Source: Poa pratensis (taxonomy: Eukaryota > Streptophyta > Magnoliopsida > Poales > Poaceae). From it: DNA of 64,000 nucleotides. The position numbers and the translations under genes are program-made. The stretch covers positions 75,993,445-76,057,444 of the forward strand of contig CAMZMU010000027.1 in NCBI GenBank assembly GCA_947311845.1, read 5' to 3'. The notes beneath the pieces are model-generated. The model was given only the letters and a program-made list of their open reading frames with translations. It had not been told where the DNA came from and ran no database searches. Below are positions 21,741 through 34,200 of this stretch, in pieces; the first letter of the stretch is position 1; each line of letters begins with the position of its first letter.

Positions 21741-23024
21741 ACTAAAAACTATTACAAATCCAAAAACTTTAAATCTACCCACCGAGGAACAAACAAAAAA
21801 ATATATACCAAAATACCCACACACAAAAATGCAGACTATTTATATCATGCAATTGATTTTCAAATTTGAATATTTTAAAATTAGAAACAACTTCCAAACC
21901 TAACCATTTTTAAAGTTTAAAAAAAAATCCTAAGAAACTTCTCAACATAAACAATTTTTGAAACTAAACACTTTCTACACATAAACATTTCTTGAATTTC
22001 AATAATTTCCAAACCTTTTTTTTTGAATGCATACAATTCTAAAATTAAATTACTTCTTAAACTTATTAATATTTATGTATAACCATAATATAATTCCTTT
22101 GCTTATGGTGCTAAATATAAAAAATATGCCAACATAAAACCATACTATATCATTCCAACTAAACTAGCATATTTAGAAGCAGTATAACTTAAAATTCTCT
22201 AATTATGAACGTAAATTTAAAAATAACTATTTATAGAAAAAATACATATTCATTTCCTCGAAATTTAAAGTAAACTTAATAAGTAATCACATAATGTATT
22301 ACCCCTCCACTATTGAGTTAAATTAATTAGATAAAACAAAACTCAAACATACTACAAAAAAAATTGCTAACTACTTAGACCACACAAACAAAATTCAAAT
22401 AAGAATATTTTAAAACTCCAAAACATTGTAAGATACATACATTTACGAAATTAATTTTTTTTTTTGAGAAAATACAAAAAAACCCAGACAAGTAGGCCCC
22501 GTCTACTTACAAAATTTCCAAAAAATAGTATTAATATTGTAAAATCAATAGTTCAAAAACTAACCATCAGAAAATGTGTAAAAAATAATAATATCGACAT
22601 GTTCTGAACAATACATGCTAAATACTTATGACATAATGCAAACATTTTTTGACATTTCAATTTAGCAAATATAAATATACTTACACACTGTATTTCCCCC
22701 AATTATGGAGTTCAATTAAAATATCTGTATCCATGGTTTTCGAGTCGAACGACTAGTCGAGAATAGATGTAAAATCTAAGTAAAGAAGAGAATAATAATA
22801 ATAATCAAATATAATTCTTCCATTTCGTTTGTTTTTATCCGTTCGGTGCTGTTTTTTTTTTTTTTTTTTTTTGCCCTTTTTCATTTGCACATAATTTACA
22901 GAAAGAATAGATGTAAAATCTAAGTAAAGAAGAGAATAATAACAACTAAAGGGCCATTAGTTAACATTCACATAACTAGGTACCAAATGGAAATGGCACT
23001 TTAGTTCGGAAGACACATGGTTCA
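21741..23024 (+). other. AT-rich gene-free block with a T21 run
   Basis: A-rich sequence without coding character. It holds a 38-bp exact direct repeat (22761-22798 and 22905-22942, starting GAATAGATGTAAAATC) on either side of a run of 21 T at 22852-22872. The layout recalls a retroposon insertion, but no tail or head sequence is recognisable. Confidence 0.5.
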
Positions 23025-23960
23025 AATGAGTAGATGAGATCGCGTCGCGCTTCGCGGATCATCTTTTGCCTCTCCACAATCCAACCCCTGGTCTCCGGGT
23101 GCATGATATTCAAATCGGTCTTCATAATCCGGTTCTCCTCGGCTTTCAAGCTCTGTGTGGCTTTATTTATAAAGCTGGGGCTAGGCCTTTAAAAAAAATA
23201 ACGTGAGCTGCACCTTCTTGCCTCTTGACCGAGCATTGGTCTCATCAATTTTTAATTTCTTTTTTTTACATGTCATGGTAGTTTTTCATTCTGTCCTCCG
23301 TGTTCCGGCATTTTCCTCTCATCTGTTTGGCACTTGACATCTCCTTCTCGGCGGCACCTTCTTGCCTCTTGACCGAGCATTGGTCTCACCAATTTTTAAT
23401 TTCTTTTTTTTTACATGTCAATGTAGTTTTTCATTTTGTCCTCCGTGTTCCGGCATTTTCCTCTCATCTGTTTGGCACTTGACATCTCCTTCTCGGCGAT
23501 CAAGCCCTTCAATGTATCCTCCAAAGCACTTGATGAAGCGCCACACTTTGCATATTATTTACTGTTTTGTGTCCCCTCGGCCTCACCACACGGTTCGCCA
23601 AGCTTGGGCTGCCCTCTTCAATCTCCGACGAGTCATTGGGACATTTCTTTGATGAATTGCCCCCTTTTCTTAGGAAATCATAGAGATCTTGTCATTTGGG
23701 ACATCCCTTACGATCACTCTCAATGTTGTAGGGTTGGTATTTACTATGCTCATGGAAATACTTCCCCACCCTCCTCCAATATGCCCCTCCTTTTTGCTCG
23801 GTACCACAAATCCCATCTCGTCCAATTGTCGTCCAAACATTGCAAAGAACCTTGTCCTCTTTCTTAGTGTATGAGCCGGCTGTCTTGCTTTTCCCTTTAT
23901 GTGTTACAGTTTGCCTGGTAAGCTTGGCCTCTAATGATGACTCTTTCTCAATAGAGACCC
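23025..23960 (-). pseudogene. PIF/Harbinger ORF1-type protein ruin (Myb/SANT-like)
   Basis: On the minus strand a readable segment contains TKKEDKVLCNVWTTIGRDG, CGTEQKGGAYWRRVGKYFHE and SKYQPYNIESDR. This is the Myb/SANT-like DNA-binding part of the accessory ORF1 protein of plant Harbinger transposons. After a stop and frame changes come RPRGHKT and, further on, the charged coiled-coil-like C-terminal part (ENRIMKTDLNIMHPETRGW). The central part is missing or scrambled, and a 144-bp tandem duplication has struck the C-terminal half. No transposase with a DDE core lies nearby. Family assignment is from recognition. Confidence 0.65.
23210..23498 (+). repeat. 144-bp tandem duplication inside the ORF1 ruin
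   Basis: Copies at 23210-23353 and 23354-23498 are nearly identical, each starting GCACCTTCTTGCCTCTTGAC. They differ by a few substitutions and a one-base T-run change. Confidence 0.85.
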
Positions 23961-24491
23961 CATCATTTTGAGTCTCTGGGAATCAAGCCGGATCGATGAA
24001 TCTCTCAGTCATAGATGGGCACGCATCCAAGACTCCATCAAACAAGTTTGTCGGTTGCTATGACCAAGTGGGAAATGTATTTTTTTTTTGTTTGCTTCAG
24101 TTTTGTTCTTCCTCCACTTTTTATTATTACATATCTCGAGTGACTCTTTTAATTCCTAGATGGAGGAAGCCATCCTTATGTACAATCTCCTTTCAGAGAA
24201 TGGCATGCTAGATGGAACATCTTCAATGTTGTACCGCTCCGAAAAATGCAATGGAGAACAAATAGAGGGGACGCGTAGAGCAATCCTAGTCTCGGGAAGG
24301 CACGATGCCTGAGACGTGAAGCGGAGGCCGCCACATATGGCATGATGGTGGTTTGTCCGATTCCCCCACAATGAATTTCCGGTCTAGCCGCCATAGCATT
24401 CTCCGTTCATGAGGATTTTCCATTGTTTTATTTCAACTTTGTCCGTTTGAAATTGTATCCCTCAAACTATGGTACCTATCGGAATGATATA
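23961..24491 (+). other. Possible remainder of the Harbinger relic
   Basis: No clear domain. Short minus-strand frames may be decayed 5' parts of the ORF1 relic, but I cannot support that. Confidence 0.3.
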
Positions 24492-25996
24492 CTCCCTCCG
24501 TTCCTAAATATAATTGGTATCTTCACGATATTAATATATACTCTTTATCTATGTGTATCTAAACACGTATTAGTGTGTATGTTCATTAATTTCACACTGC
24601 ATCTAGACACCATGTGAGATAGTTAGTGTTACAGTATATCACATTAGATTATACGAGTAGGACTCTAATTAGACTTGTAGTCCAAGTTAGGTTAGCTATG
24701 TCGGTTGCCTACTCTTCTATATAAACAATGTAATCTGGTTCGAATCAATCAATCAATATACGATCATTGCTATTCTTCATGGTATCAGAGCAATCCGCTC
24801 CGCAGCCTAGGGTTTAACCACTAACGCTTCCGCCAAGCCGCCCCTGGCGAGATTCATCTCTGCCGGGGGCGCGCAAATAGTAGATTAGATCTTTAGTTGT
24901 CGAAATTTTCTCACCGGCCACTTGACCGGCGTTTCTTCTTCTTTCGCCGATCATAGATCGGATTGCGTCGCCTGTCGTCCTCATGCGCCTCTACACCAAC
25001 ACGTCGTCGACTCATCTCCGACAACTCCTCGTCATCGACCGTGCAAAGAACGCCCTGCGCGGCGCCCCAAGGGACGCCTTCACGCATCGTCGCTCCGCAC
25101 GTCGCCACCACGCCGGGTCGTCTTCGACAACATCGACCAGGACAAGCTCGTCCCCAAATACGCGCCTCGCCGTCAACACAAGGGCTGCACCAACAACGCT
25201 CGTGGTCATCTTCGCCGACAATTCTCTACATCAAGAACGTCCCCGGCATCTACTACCTCGCCGGCAACTATCTACACCAACAAAACTACTACCTCTACAA
25301 GCTCAAATGTCTTCAACAACCACCATGCCGTCTTCGTCCACCACAAACCGAGCCGCCAGAGTTGCAGTCTATTTTTATTTTTGCTCAATTTACGTTTTGC
25401 AACTTTTTCGTCTACTCCGGCAACAACGGCGGAAAATCTACGCTACGCGCCGCCGACCACGGAGATCTCCTCTGCTTTTTCATCCGGCTCTGGCTCGCAA
25501 GGTTCATGGTGGTCCCTGTCTTCGCATGTCCGATGCTGGCAACACCGGCGCGTGCCTTCATCCCCGACGTGCTCCTGAGTCTGGCAAGCTCGGCAAGGCG
25601 TGCCGCCTACCTCGTCTACATCAACTCCAGCAAAAGTCTATCTCGTCTACCCCAACAACGGCAACATCGACCACAACTACAACGCCCACCACTTGGCTAC
25701 ATCGGCATTAAGGGCTATCACCTTGGCTCCCTCTCCAGTTCGCGACTTTGGCTTCTGCTCCAGCTAGACCGTTCGCCGTCACTACCGATCCGACTACGGG
25801 GAGGGGTTGTTAGAGTATATCACGTTAGATTATACGAGTAGGATTCTAATTAGACTTGTAGTCCAAGTTAGGTTAGCTATGTCGGTTGCCTACTCTTCTA
25901 TATAAACAATGTAATCTGGTTCCAATCAATCAATCAATATACGATCATCGCTATTCTTCAGTTAGAACATCTTATATATTATGGAATCGGAGGGAG
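24492..25996. mobile_element. Stowaway MITE split by a retroelement
   Basis: The left end CTCCCTCCGTTCCTAAATAT (24492) and right end ending GAATCGGAGGGAG (25996) are inverted. They are flanked by TA (24490-24491 and 25997-25998). The MITE is interrupted at 24627-25960 by the short LTR element. The parts left are 24492-24626 and 25966-25996, with the target duplication between. Confidence 0.85.
24627..25960 (+). mobile_element. Short non-autonomous LTR retrotransposon (TRIM/LARD-like)
   Basis: Two 153-bp LTRs (24627-24779 and 25808-25960) start TGTTA and end TTCTTCA. They differ at about 5 positions. A perfect 5-bp target duplication, GTTAG, lies at 24622-24626 and 25961-25965. A primer-binding site for initiator Met-tRNA, TGGTATCAGAGC (24780-24791), follows the 5' LTR directly, and a purine-rich GGGGAGGGG tract precedes the 3' LTR. 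The 1.03-kb interior has no gag, protease, polymerase or integrase motif. It is C-rich and stays open in all three plus frames for long stretches; the longest ATG frame (24983-25711) has no recognisable domain. Confidence 0.92.
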
Positions 25997-25999
25997 TAC

Positions 26000-27420
26000 G
26001 TTGTATGTATGAGTAGTACGGTTTTAAGAAGTTGTCAGCCTAGTCCGGTGGAGATGATGTTATGAAATATCAATCGAGTTTGGATAGTCAAATCCCGAAT
26101 TCAAGGTTTACACGTGGCGGATGAACTCCAGAAGTGACTAGTGAGGAGTCCACCCTACAGACTGGATATTTGGGAATTTTAGGTGGGTGAGATCCGCGGC
26201 GCGCGGGTACGGCATGTTTGCGTGAACTGCAGTCGAAATCATTGGGATAGCATACAATATTACTCCGGCGACTGAATAAATCTACTCCGACAGATGGATC
26301 AGTAGAGTAGAGGAGACAACATTTAGATTTGTAATTCTTTAAAGATACGCTTATTAGCTTGATTGGCTCTGACTACCAAGCCGCACGTTAGCACCCCGGA
26401 AACCCATGAGTATAAAATGCCAAATTTTTATGTATTTTCTGCACAACTTTTAGAGCATGCAAGGCAGGCACTCTGATACCATCGACATCACGAATTTGAT
26501 CCGTGAAATGGTAATCCCATTTTATTGGTGGTAAAATGAAAACAGAAAGGCCAACGCCATAAGTAGAGAGGCTCATCATCTGTTTTACACTGTCCCTGCA
26601 TCAGTTTAAGAGGGGAAAATGGCATATATCCCGGCAGGGGATGTTCCAAATGACAGTCCATGTGTTCTTGTGTTAGGCGGACAGGGTTCGAGACTCACCT
26701 CCTACCTTAATTAAAAAACAACGGGGATTCCTCCATCCGTTGGTTCGTTTTTTTTAGCTCAAAAAACAAATAAGCAGAGAGACTCATCATCTGTTTTACA
26801 CTGTCCCTGCATAAGTAGGATATATACCACATCATTTTAAAAGAAAAAATGGCATATAGCACGGCAGGGGATGTTCCAAATGACAGTCCATATTTAGGTA
26901 CGGCATGTACTCAATTACTCTTCGATCTTAATCACCTGTTCAACGAGCTTTGAGTAGCTGGCCAAAGGACCAGCGCGTAGGAGTGCACTGTAACCCCGGT
27001 CTATATATCAGTCCTCGACTGTAGTGAACTGTACTCCGATCCTTTTAAGTATAGTGTTCTTTGCTTTGATCGAGGAACGAGATCACGAGCGCCTGCAATT
27101 AAGTTGGTCGTCCCAAGATCAAGTCTTAATTACCGCTGCCGACGAGCTAGCTAAACGGGAATTGACATTTCACGTGCTGTACAATTCGAAGGCCAACTGC
27201 CGCGGCGTCAGAAATCTAGAGCGCCATACCAGCAAGGCTGGCATTTCTTGTGGTCTTTGGAGTAATCTAGCAGGAAACCTGACGAAGTGGTATATGTACA
27301 TATTCTCATCTGCAGCAGAAAAAGGACAACAAGAAAGCCAGCAGTGTACTATGTTGTGTTTGGTATATTTTTTAAGATAATGTGGTGTTGAGTACCAATA
27401 TTACTAACTATATCAAAGAC
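26000..27420 (+). other. Gene-free stretch with a spaced direct repeat
   Basis: Two related blocks begin near 26564 and 26774. They share CTCATCATCTGTTTTACACTG, TCCCTGCAT and CGGCAGGGGATGTTCCAAAT in order, at a spacing of about 210 bp. A frame at 27024-27380 begins with GTG, so it is not supported as a gene. Confidence 0.5.
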
Positions 27421-28150
27421 AAGCACTTTGGCGGCCTCTCCGCGCTCGGGTACTGTAGCAATCTACAGTACTACAGTGCGGAGATCCGAGCCGTCGGTCG
27501 GCGATCGGACGGCCCGCACGCCCCGCGCGCACCATTTTGCAAAAAGGCCCCTCGCGGCTGACGATTTGCACCACGGATCTCAACTTCACGTGTGGAAGGA
27601 CCCCATCGTAAATACACGCAACCGCAGGGATCGTTTTGCAAAAACACCACAAATCCCCCCTGCCCTCCTCCTCGCGCGCAACGCGGAGGCCGCCGCCCCG
27701 GTGCCGATGCACGCCGCCGCCGTGCCAGGCCTCCCCGCACGAATCTGACGCCACGGACGGCTCCGCCGCCGCACGCTACACCTCCTCACCGCGGATCGCG
27801 AGCCGAGCCGCCGCGCCCTCGCCGGAATCGGCGCGCACATGCCGGCAACCATCCGCCGCGTCCGCGCGCCGCCGGCGGCGCTCCGGCGACCAAATCTGGG
27901 CGGCGCCGCCACCTTCCGACGCCCCGCGTCGAGGCCTATCCAGCGTGCCCAGCCTCGCGTCCTGGGACGCGCTGGTTCGCCGCCGGCAACGTCGTCGCCG
28001 CCGCGCCGTCTCCGGGCAACAGTGACGCCAGCAGCGACGTCACGGAAACGGCCCAGTGGGCTTGGCCTCCAGATGGGCCGCCTGCTGGGCCGGCCTGTCC
28101 GCCACCTTTTTTTCCCCTTCCCTTTTTCCTTTTTTTCCGAAATCTTTTAA
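27421..28150 (+). other. GC island with a hairpin
   Basis: This abruptly GC-rich stretch probably belongs to a transposable element. It begins with an imperfect hairpin: 27437-27443 pairs with 27478-27484, and 27450-27458 pairs with 27463-27471. Short TTTTGCAAAAA motifs recur at about 27535 and 27632. Overlapping frames on both strands reflect GC content only. Confidence 0.4.
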
Positions 28151-30700
28151 AACTTTTCAAATTCAAATTTGAACACAACATTGAAATGTACATATTTCGG
28201 AAAATGAATCATACCAACAAAAAAAGACAACACATATAAATTATAATCCTTCAAAATTTAGCATATTTTCCAAATTTACTACCTCTTATTTTTTCAGTAA
28301 TTCTCTTTTCCCACATACAAAAAAACACACACACACACCTCTCCAAATACAAAGAAAAAAAAAGACAAATGTTGTCAGCACCTTCATATACAACCACAAT
28401 CAAAAAAAAAATTAACTACTTATTTGTACTACTTATTTAAAAATACGTTAGAACACATCAAGATGCACGAAAACAAAAAGAATATGTAGCACATTTGGGC
28501 TTTTCAAATTGCTTACGAAATAAAAAAACATTTCAGAGCCTCCAAAAATATATCAATATGCAAAGAACAATTCTCTAGCTACTACCATTTCTACAACTTT
28601 GTGACCTTCTCAAAATGTTCTAGCTACTATCATTTCTACAACTTTGTGACCTTCTCAAAATTATTACAAGTTATACAAATTTTAAGTCGCACATTGAACA
28701 ACCATTTCCCACATGCTTCTGACCTTTTCCAAATTATTTTAGCTTTAAAAAAAGAAAAAGGAAAAAAAACAACATTTGACACTTCATGTCATTTTAAACG
28801 TCGATTCACTCATTTTGTTTCAACCTCGAATAACATCAACAGACAGATTATCAGTGCTACAAAACATAAAATATGAAGACACTCACAAAAAAAACACTAA
28901 TTATGTCAAAGTTTTACCCTGCAACAAGGCTACACATTTGAAATAGACGGTAAAAAAAAAATACATTCAAACATTTCAAACTGCTAGAAAATTATAAACA
29001 CTCTAAAATATATCTCACACATTGCATTCCTTCTAATTATGAAATTAACCAGCATTTTATGCCATATTTCAAATAAATCCAAAAATCCCAAATTTGCAAA
29101 TACCTAAAAATAATCCACATGGCAAATTGCAACATTTTTTCTTTATTTCAAACAATTTAAATCTGAACATTTTTTGTTTTTTCCTAAAAAAACCAAACCA
29201 TCGTCAGCACGTTTTTTCTCCCTTGTTTTGTTTTCTTATTACTCAATTATTTTTGTAACTTTCCAAAGATAGCAACAAATCAATTAAGGCCAACTTTATT
29301 ACAAAAAAAACACAGCAATATTTCAAAATACTTCGGCCCATCTTCGATATTATTGCACGCCTACAAAATTCAAATTACATGTAAACAATATGTCAATTAA
29401 TAAAATATGTATCTCGCAAATCTCATTCGAACTGGAAAAAAACACATAAAATAACAAAGGTAAATGAATTAGCAATACGCGCAGACGAATTCCAACGATT
29501 CGAATTACAGCGGGTGCGTCTAATATGTAGACAAGATCCAAGCTGACTTTCTCTAATTTTATGCATTTAATTCTATTAAATTAACTCATATCCGGCGAAA
29601 ATAAAACAATACAATGATAGAAATACATTTCTCTCTACAACATGAAAATATTTTTGTAGGTACCCTCACAAAAAATGAAAGCTGCTTATTTGAGCCACAC
29701 AACCAAAATTCAGATTTACAGAATAATTCAAAAAACTTAAAAACCTCCAAAACCTACTCATTTCACAAACCAAATCTGCAAAACACCCCAACTTGAACAC
29801 TTTTCAAAATCTGGACAACAACCATATCTCAGCAATCCAACAGAAATTATAAATTTGAACATCTTAATATTTCATATGACCTTCAAACCAAATCATTTGG
29901 CAAACATTACAAAATTCAAATTTGAATACAATCTAGGTTGCACAAATTCGGGATCTCCGGCGAGGTCTCCGGTGAGGTCCAGCGAGTCCGGCGAAGTATC
30001 CGGTGAAATCGATCTTTTCTTTTCTGTTTTCTGGGCGAACCGTTTTTTGCTACATAGCAGCAAAAGCGGGCGATTATTTCCTACACCGTAGCAAAAGCGG
30101 GATTTGGTGGGATTTTGGGTAAGAGAGGAGGACACGTGTTGGCATTAATTATTTTCACCAATATACAAAAAAAAATTAAAATTTACAAGCTATTCGAAAT
30201 TACCGTAGCATTTCTAAATTTTAAAAATTGTTCACCATTCTTACATAACTCACACACATTTTCTTCATTTACAATTAAAAAATCATGGCAACAAAAAAAC
30301 ATATTCAAATACTTTAAATTGCTATATATTTGGATATTCACTAAACTATACAACAAATGCTCATAAAAAACAAGACTAACTATCTATAGCAAAACACAAA
30401 ACATATTTACAGGATTCAAAATAGTCAATATTTAGATTCAATATAAATGAACATCCCCGAATTGTGGACTCGAATTAAAAAAATATTGCATTAGCGCTGC
30501 CAATGTGCTTACATTAAATATTATTTGGAACATAAAAGTATATTTGGATATTCTTTTATCCTACAATACTAAAGGTACAAAAGAATATATCTACATGCTC
30601 ACTAAAATAAATAATATTTATTAATACAAAAATACAAACTTATTTACACAACTCAAATTTAATACAAAAAAAATCACGCAAGCACGGCGTGACGACGCGC
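28151..30700 (+). other. 2.5-kb A-rich gene-free block
   Basis: Rich in runs of A and TTCAAATTTG-like words, with no coding frame of note. A small GC island at about 29945-30130 interrupts it, with repeated TCCGGCGA and TCCGGTGA words. I see a 45-bp direct repeat around CTAGCTACTA at about 28576 and 28620. Probably decayed transposon sequence, unassigned. Confidence 0.4.
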
Positions 30701-31052
30701 AAAATACCACTAGTACTCCATCATCTTGGCGCCTTGCGACACAGATATGATTGGTATCATTAAATGGCTAATTTTCAATTTGCATCGCTTGTTGCTTAAC
30801 AAGCACTCACGACGTGGCACTCTGCTTGATTCATCCGGGACGCTTCGATGTCACCTTAATCATGCTGGTGCAAATACAAACGATAAATACTATGGTTGAT
30901 AGAACAAGGTTCCTCGTAAGAAGACGAAACTCTCTTCATGCTACAGTGCCATGCAGTTTCTATTCAGGTTCTCATAAACGAAAGCAATACGGAATTTGTC
31001 AAATCACGAAGGAAAACTTGGAATATATGTCGAAATATCGGCGGTGCTTGTG

Positions 31053-31292
31053 TTAATGCAACACGAGATCTCTTTGGATCGAGAACATACGGGTGCAACG
31101 GGCAACTCGAACTTTTGTTCGATCAAAGAGAATTATGTGAAGTGTTTCCGGTGGTTGTAAAAGAGAATTCGTGTTTCCCAAAGTTACCACGTCGAGATAT
31201 TGTGCCCTGAGCCTCATAGATGGGATATCATGCACATCCCGGGCACATGGGAATGATGCGTAAGTAGAAAGAACACATAGCAAGCGGCGCAT
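31053..31292 (-). other. Gene-like fragment, copy 1 (paired with 60156-60485)
   Basis: A minus-strand ATG frame of 79 codons, unrecognised. The DNA from about 31050 to 31290 aligns with about 60260-60490. Shared landmarks are ATGCAACACGAGATCTCT, a GGGTGCAACG or GGTGCAACG box, TGGGATATCAT or TGGGACATCAT, and ACATGGGAATGATGC. The frames end similarly (QRDLVLH against RDPVLHQ). It is probably an old duplicated exon of unknown type. The copia element inserted a few bases to its right. Confidence 0.35.
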
Positions 31293-31299
31293 TGCAGAC

Positions 31300-34200
31300 T
31301 GTTAGATGTGTATATCATCTTTCCTGTTTATCCCAGTGTATAAGGGGTTTACTGCACCTGTATATATATTGGCGTTTGGCCCTCTGGAAATATTAGTTGC
31401 TCATTCACAACATGGTATCAGAGCACTGCTTGCTCTCCTCCTCCCCGCGCGTTGCAGCTCCGCGCACGTAGCCCACCGTCGTCGCCGTTGCTTCGACCGA
31501 CCGTTGCTCTTCTTCTTCCTCCAGCTGCCGGCCGTCGCCGTCCGCCGCCGCCTGCTCTCCCCGAAGCTCCCCCGAGCTTGGTCCGCCTGCTCTCCCCGAA
31601 GCTCCCCCGAAGCTCCTCAAGCTCCCCGAAGCTCTCCCTGCTCTCCCCGAAGCTCCCCCGAGCTTCTGCTCCCGCCGACTGCTCCGCCACCACCGCCTGC
31701 CCGAGCTTCTGCTCCCCTACCCCGCGCCGCCGGCCCGAGCTTCTGCTCCCGTCGACCAAGGCCGACGAAGCTCTCCCGACCCCGCGACCTTCTCCACCGC
31801 TCTGGCCGCCCCTCCGGCTGCACTCCGGCAGCCTCTCCGGCCGCACTCCGGCCGCCCTCCGGCAGCCTTCTCCAGCCGCCCATACCCTGCTCCAGCCGCC
31901 CCTACCCTGCTCCCCCGCGGCTGCATCAAATCGAGAAGGGGCTGGTCTCGATCTGGTTTCTCTCTCCACCGAGTTGACTTTCAAAAAAAAATATTAGAGA
32001 GCCCGCGATGTCTACATCGGGCTATGTTGCTGTTCCTCGGTGCTCTGTGATCTTTGATGCCACCAACTACGCCGAGTTTGTGGGCTTTATGCGCATCCAC
32101 ATGCGCGACCTCCTGTTGTGGGGCGTTCTCTCTGGCGAGGTCTCTTGTTCGCCGTGCCCCGTTGCTCCTGTGGCTCGTTCTCCACCGGTGCCACCCGCTC
32201 TTGCCGCTGATGCTTCTGAGGTTGATCGTGCTGCCGCCAAGGATGCTGATGACCTTGCAGTTGAAGCCTACGACCAGCAGGTATCGGATTACTCGGAGTC
32301 TCTCTCTATTTATCGGGATGCTCTGTCTGTTTACACTCAGTGGTGCAATGATGATGCTCCTGCTGCTGCTGTCCTCACTGCTAGTGTTCTACCCCAGTTT
32401 GCTTATGAGTTTATGGGATTGGGCACTGCTGCTGCGATGTGGACTTATTTGTGTCAGTGCTATCAGCCCTCTGGTGATGCTCTCTACCTATCTGTAGTGC
32501 GTCAGGAGCATGATCTTCAGCAGGGAGATTCTACTGTTGATGAGTTCTACACACAGTGCTCTGCCATCTGGCGTCAGCTTGACTCTCTGAGGACTGTTGT
32601 TTGTGGTACTTGTCGCTGCTGTCAGACAGTGAGGTCCGATTTGGAGTTTCAGCGTGTTCATGAGTTCCTGTCTCGCCTCCGTCCCGAGTTTGAGCCTCGG
32701 CGTGCTCACCTGCTTGCCTGTGGTCGTGTTCCTATATCAGTGGTGTCTGCCGAGGTCCGAGCTGAGGAGACACGCCTCCGTTCTGCTGGTTTGCTTGCGG
32801 TTCCCACTGTGCTAGCTGCCCGAGCCATTGTGTCGTCTGCTCCACTGCTGCTACCCACTCCTTCAGGGGGGTGGGCGGGCGTCCTCCTTCTTCAGGTAGG
32901 CATCCTCCTTATTCAGGAGCGGGCCGGCCTCGCATCTTCTGTGGCTATTGCAAGAAGCCCGGTCACCCAGAGTCAGATTGCTTCAAGAAGCAGCGTGACC
33001 TGAGTCGCTCCTCTCCTGGGGCTCGTGTGCCCTCAGCGACTCCGTCACTCACTGACCAGGATATTGTACGGCTCAAGCGTATACTGGCTTCATCAGGCTC
33101 TTCCTCGACGGGCACCGTTGCCTCGCTGACTGCTTCCACTACTGCTGCTCCGCCACCACCGCCTACACAGTCAGGTACGTCTCCGTGGGTTCTGGATTCT
33201 GGAGCTTCCTTTCACATGTCTTCTGATTCTTCCGCTCTGTCCTCTCTTCGACCTCTTGATTCTCCTCTCAATGTTCTCACTGCCGATGGCACACCTCTTC
33301 CTGTTGCTAGTCGTGGCACTCTCTCTACTCCGTCCTTCTCTGTTCCTAGTGTTTCTCATGTTCCCCGTCTTACCATGAATCTATTTTCCGCTGCTCAACT
33401 TGCTGATTCTGGCTGTCGTGTCATTCTTGATACCGACTCTTGTTCTGTTCAGGATCGTCGCACCCAGGTTCTAGTTGGAGCTGGCCCTCGGCGCCGTGAG
33501 GCTCAGGGCCTTTGGGAGGTTGACTGGCTTTGTGTTCCTTCCGCTGCCACCACACCCGCCAGCTCGCATGCTCTTGCTGCCTCCTCCTCTGCGTCCTTCC
33601 AACAGTGGCATCATCGACTTGGTCATATATGTGGCTCTCGCTTGTCCTCGCTAGTGCATCAAGGTGTCTTAGGGTCTGTCTCTGGCGATGTATCTTTACA
33701 TTGTAATGGTTGTAGACTTGGCAAACAGACTCAATTACCTTATCCTACGAGTGAGTCAGTCTCTCAGCGTCCTTTCGACTTAGTTCATTCTGATGTATGG
33801 GGCCCTGCTCCCTTCGATTCGAAAGGTGGTCATCGCTACTATGTTCTATTTATTGATGACTTCTCTCGCTACACTTGGCTCTATTTTATGAAATCTCGCA
33901 GCGAGGTTCTCCCTATATACAAGCGATTTGCTGCCATGGTACACACCCAGTTTTCCACGCCCATTCGTGTCTTTCGTGCTGACTCGGCTGGTGAGTATAT
34001 CTCCCAGATGTTGCGTGGTTTTCTTGCCGAACAGGGTACTCTCGCCCAGTTCTCTTGTCCTGGTGCTCACGCTCAGAATGGCGTTGCTGAGCGCAAGCAT
34101 CGCCACCTTCTTGAGACGGCTCGTGCGATGATGATCGCCGCCTCTCTTCCACCCCACTTTTGGGCTGAGGCTGTCTCCGCATCCACCTATCTCATCAATA

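Noticed and set aside
27024..27380. 118-codon plus frame after a TATA-like word
   Set aside because: It begins with GTG and has no domain or codon character of a gene.
27592..28239. Arginine- and proline-rich frames
   Set aside because: They belong to a GC island with open frames on both strands and no domain or start context.
31306..31997. Proline- and serine-rich frames on both strands
   Set aside because: They lie in the CT-rich leader of the copia element, upstream of its gag ATG. Composition explains them.
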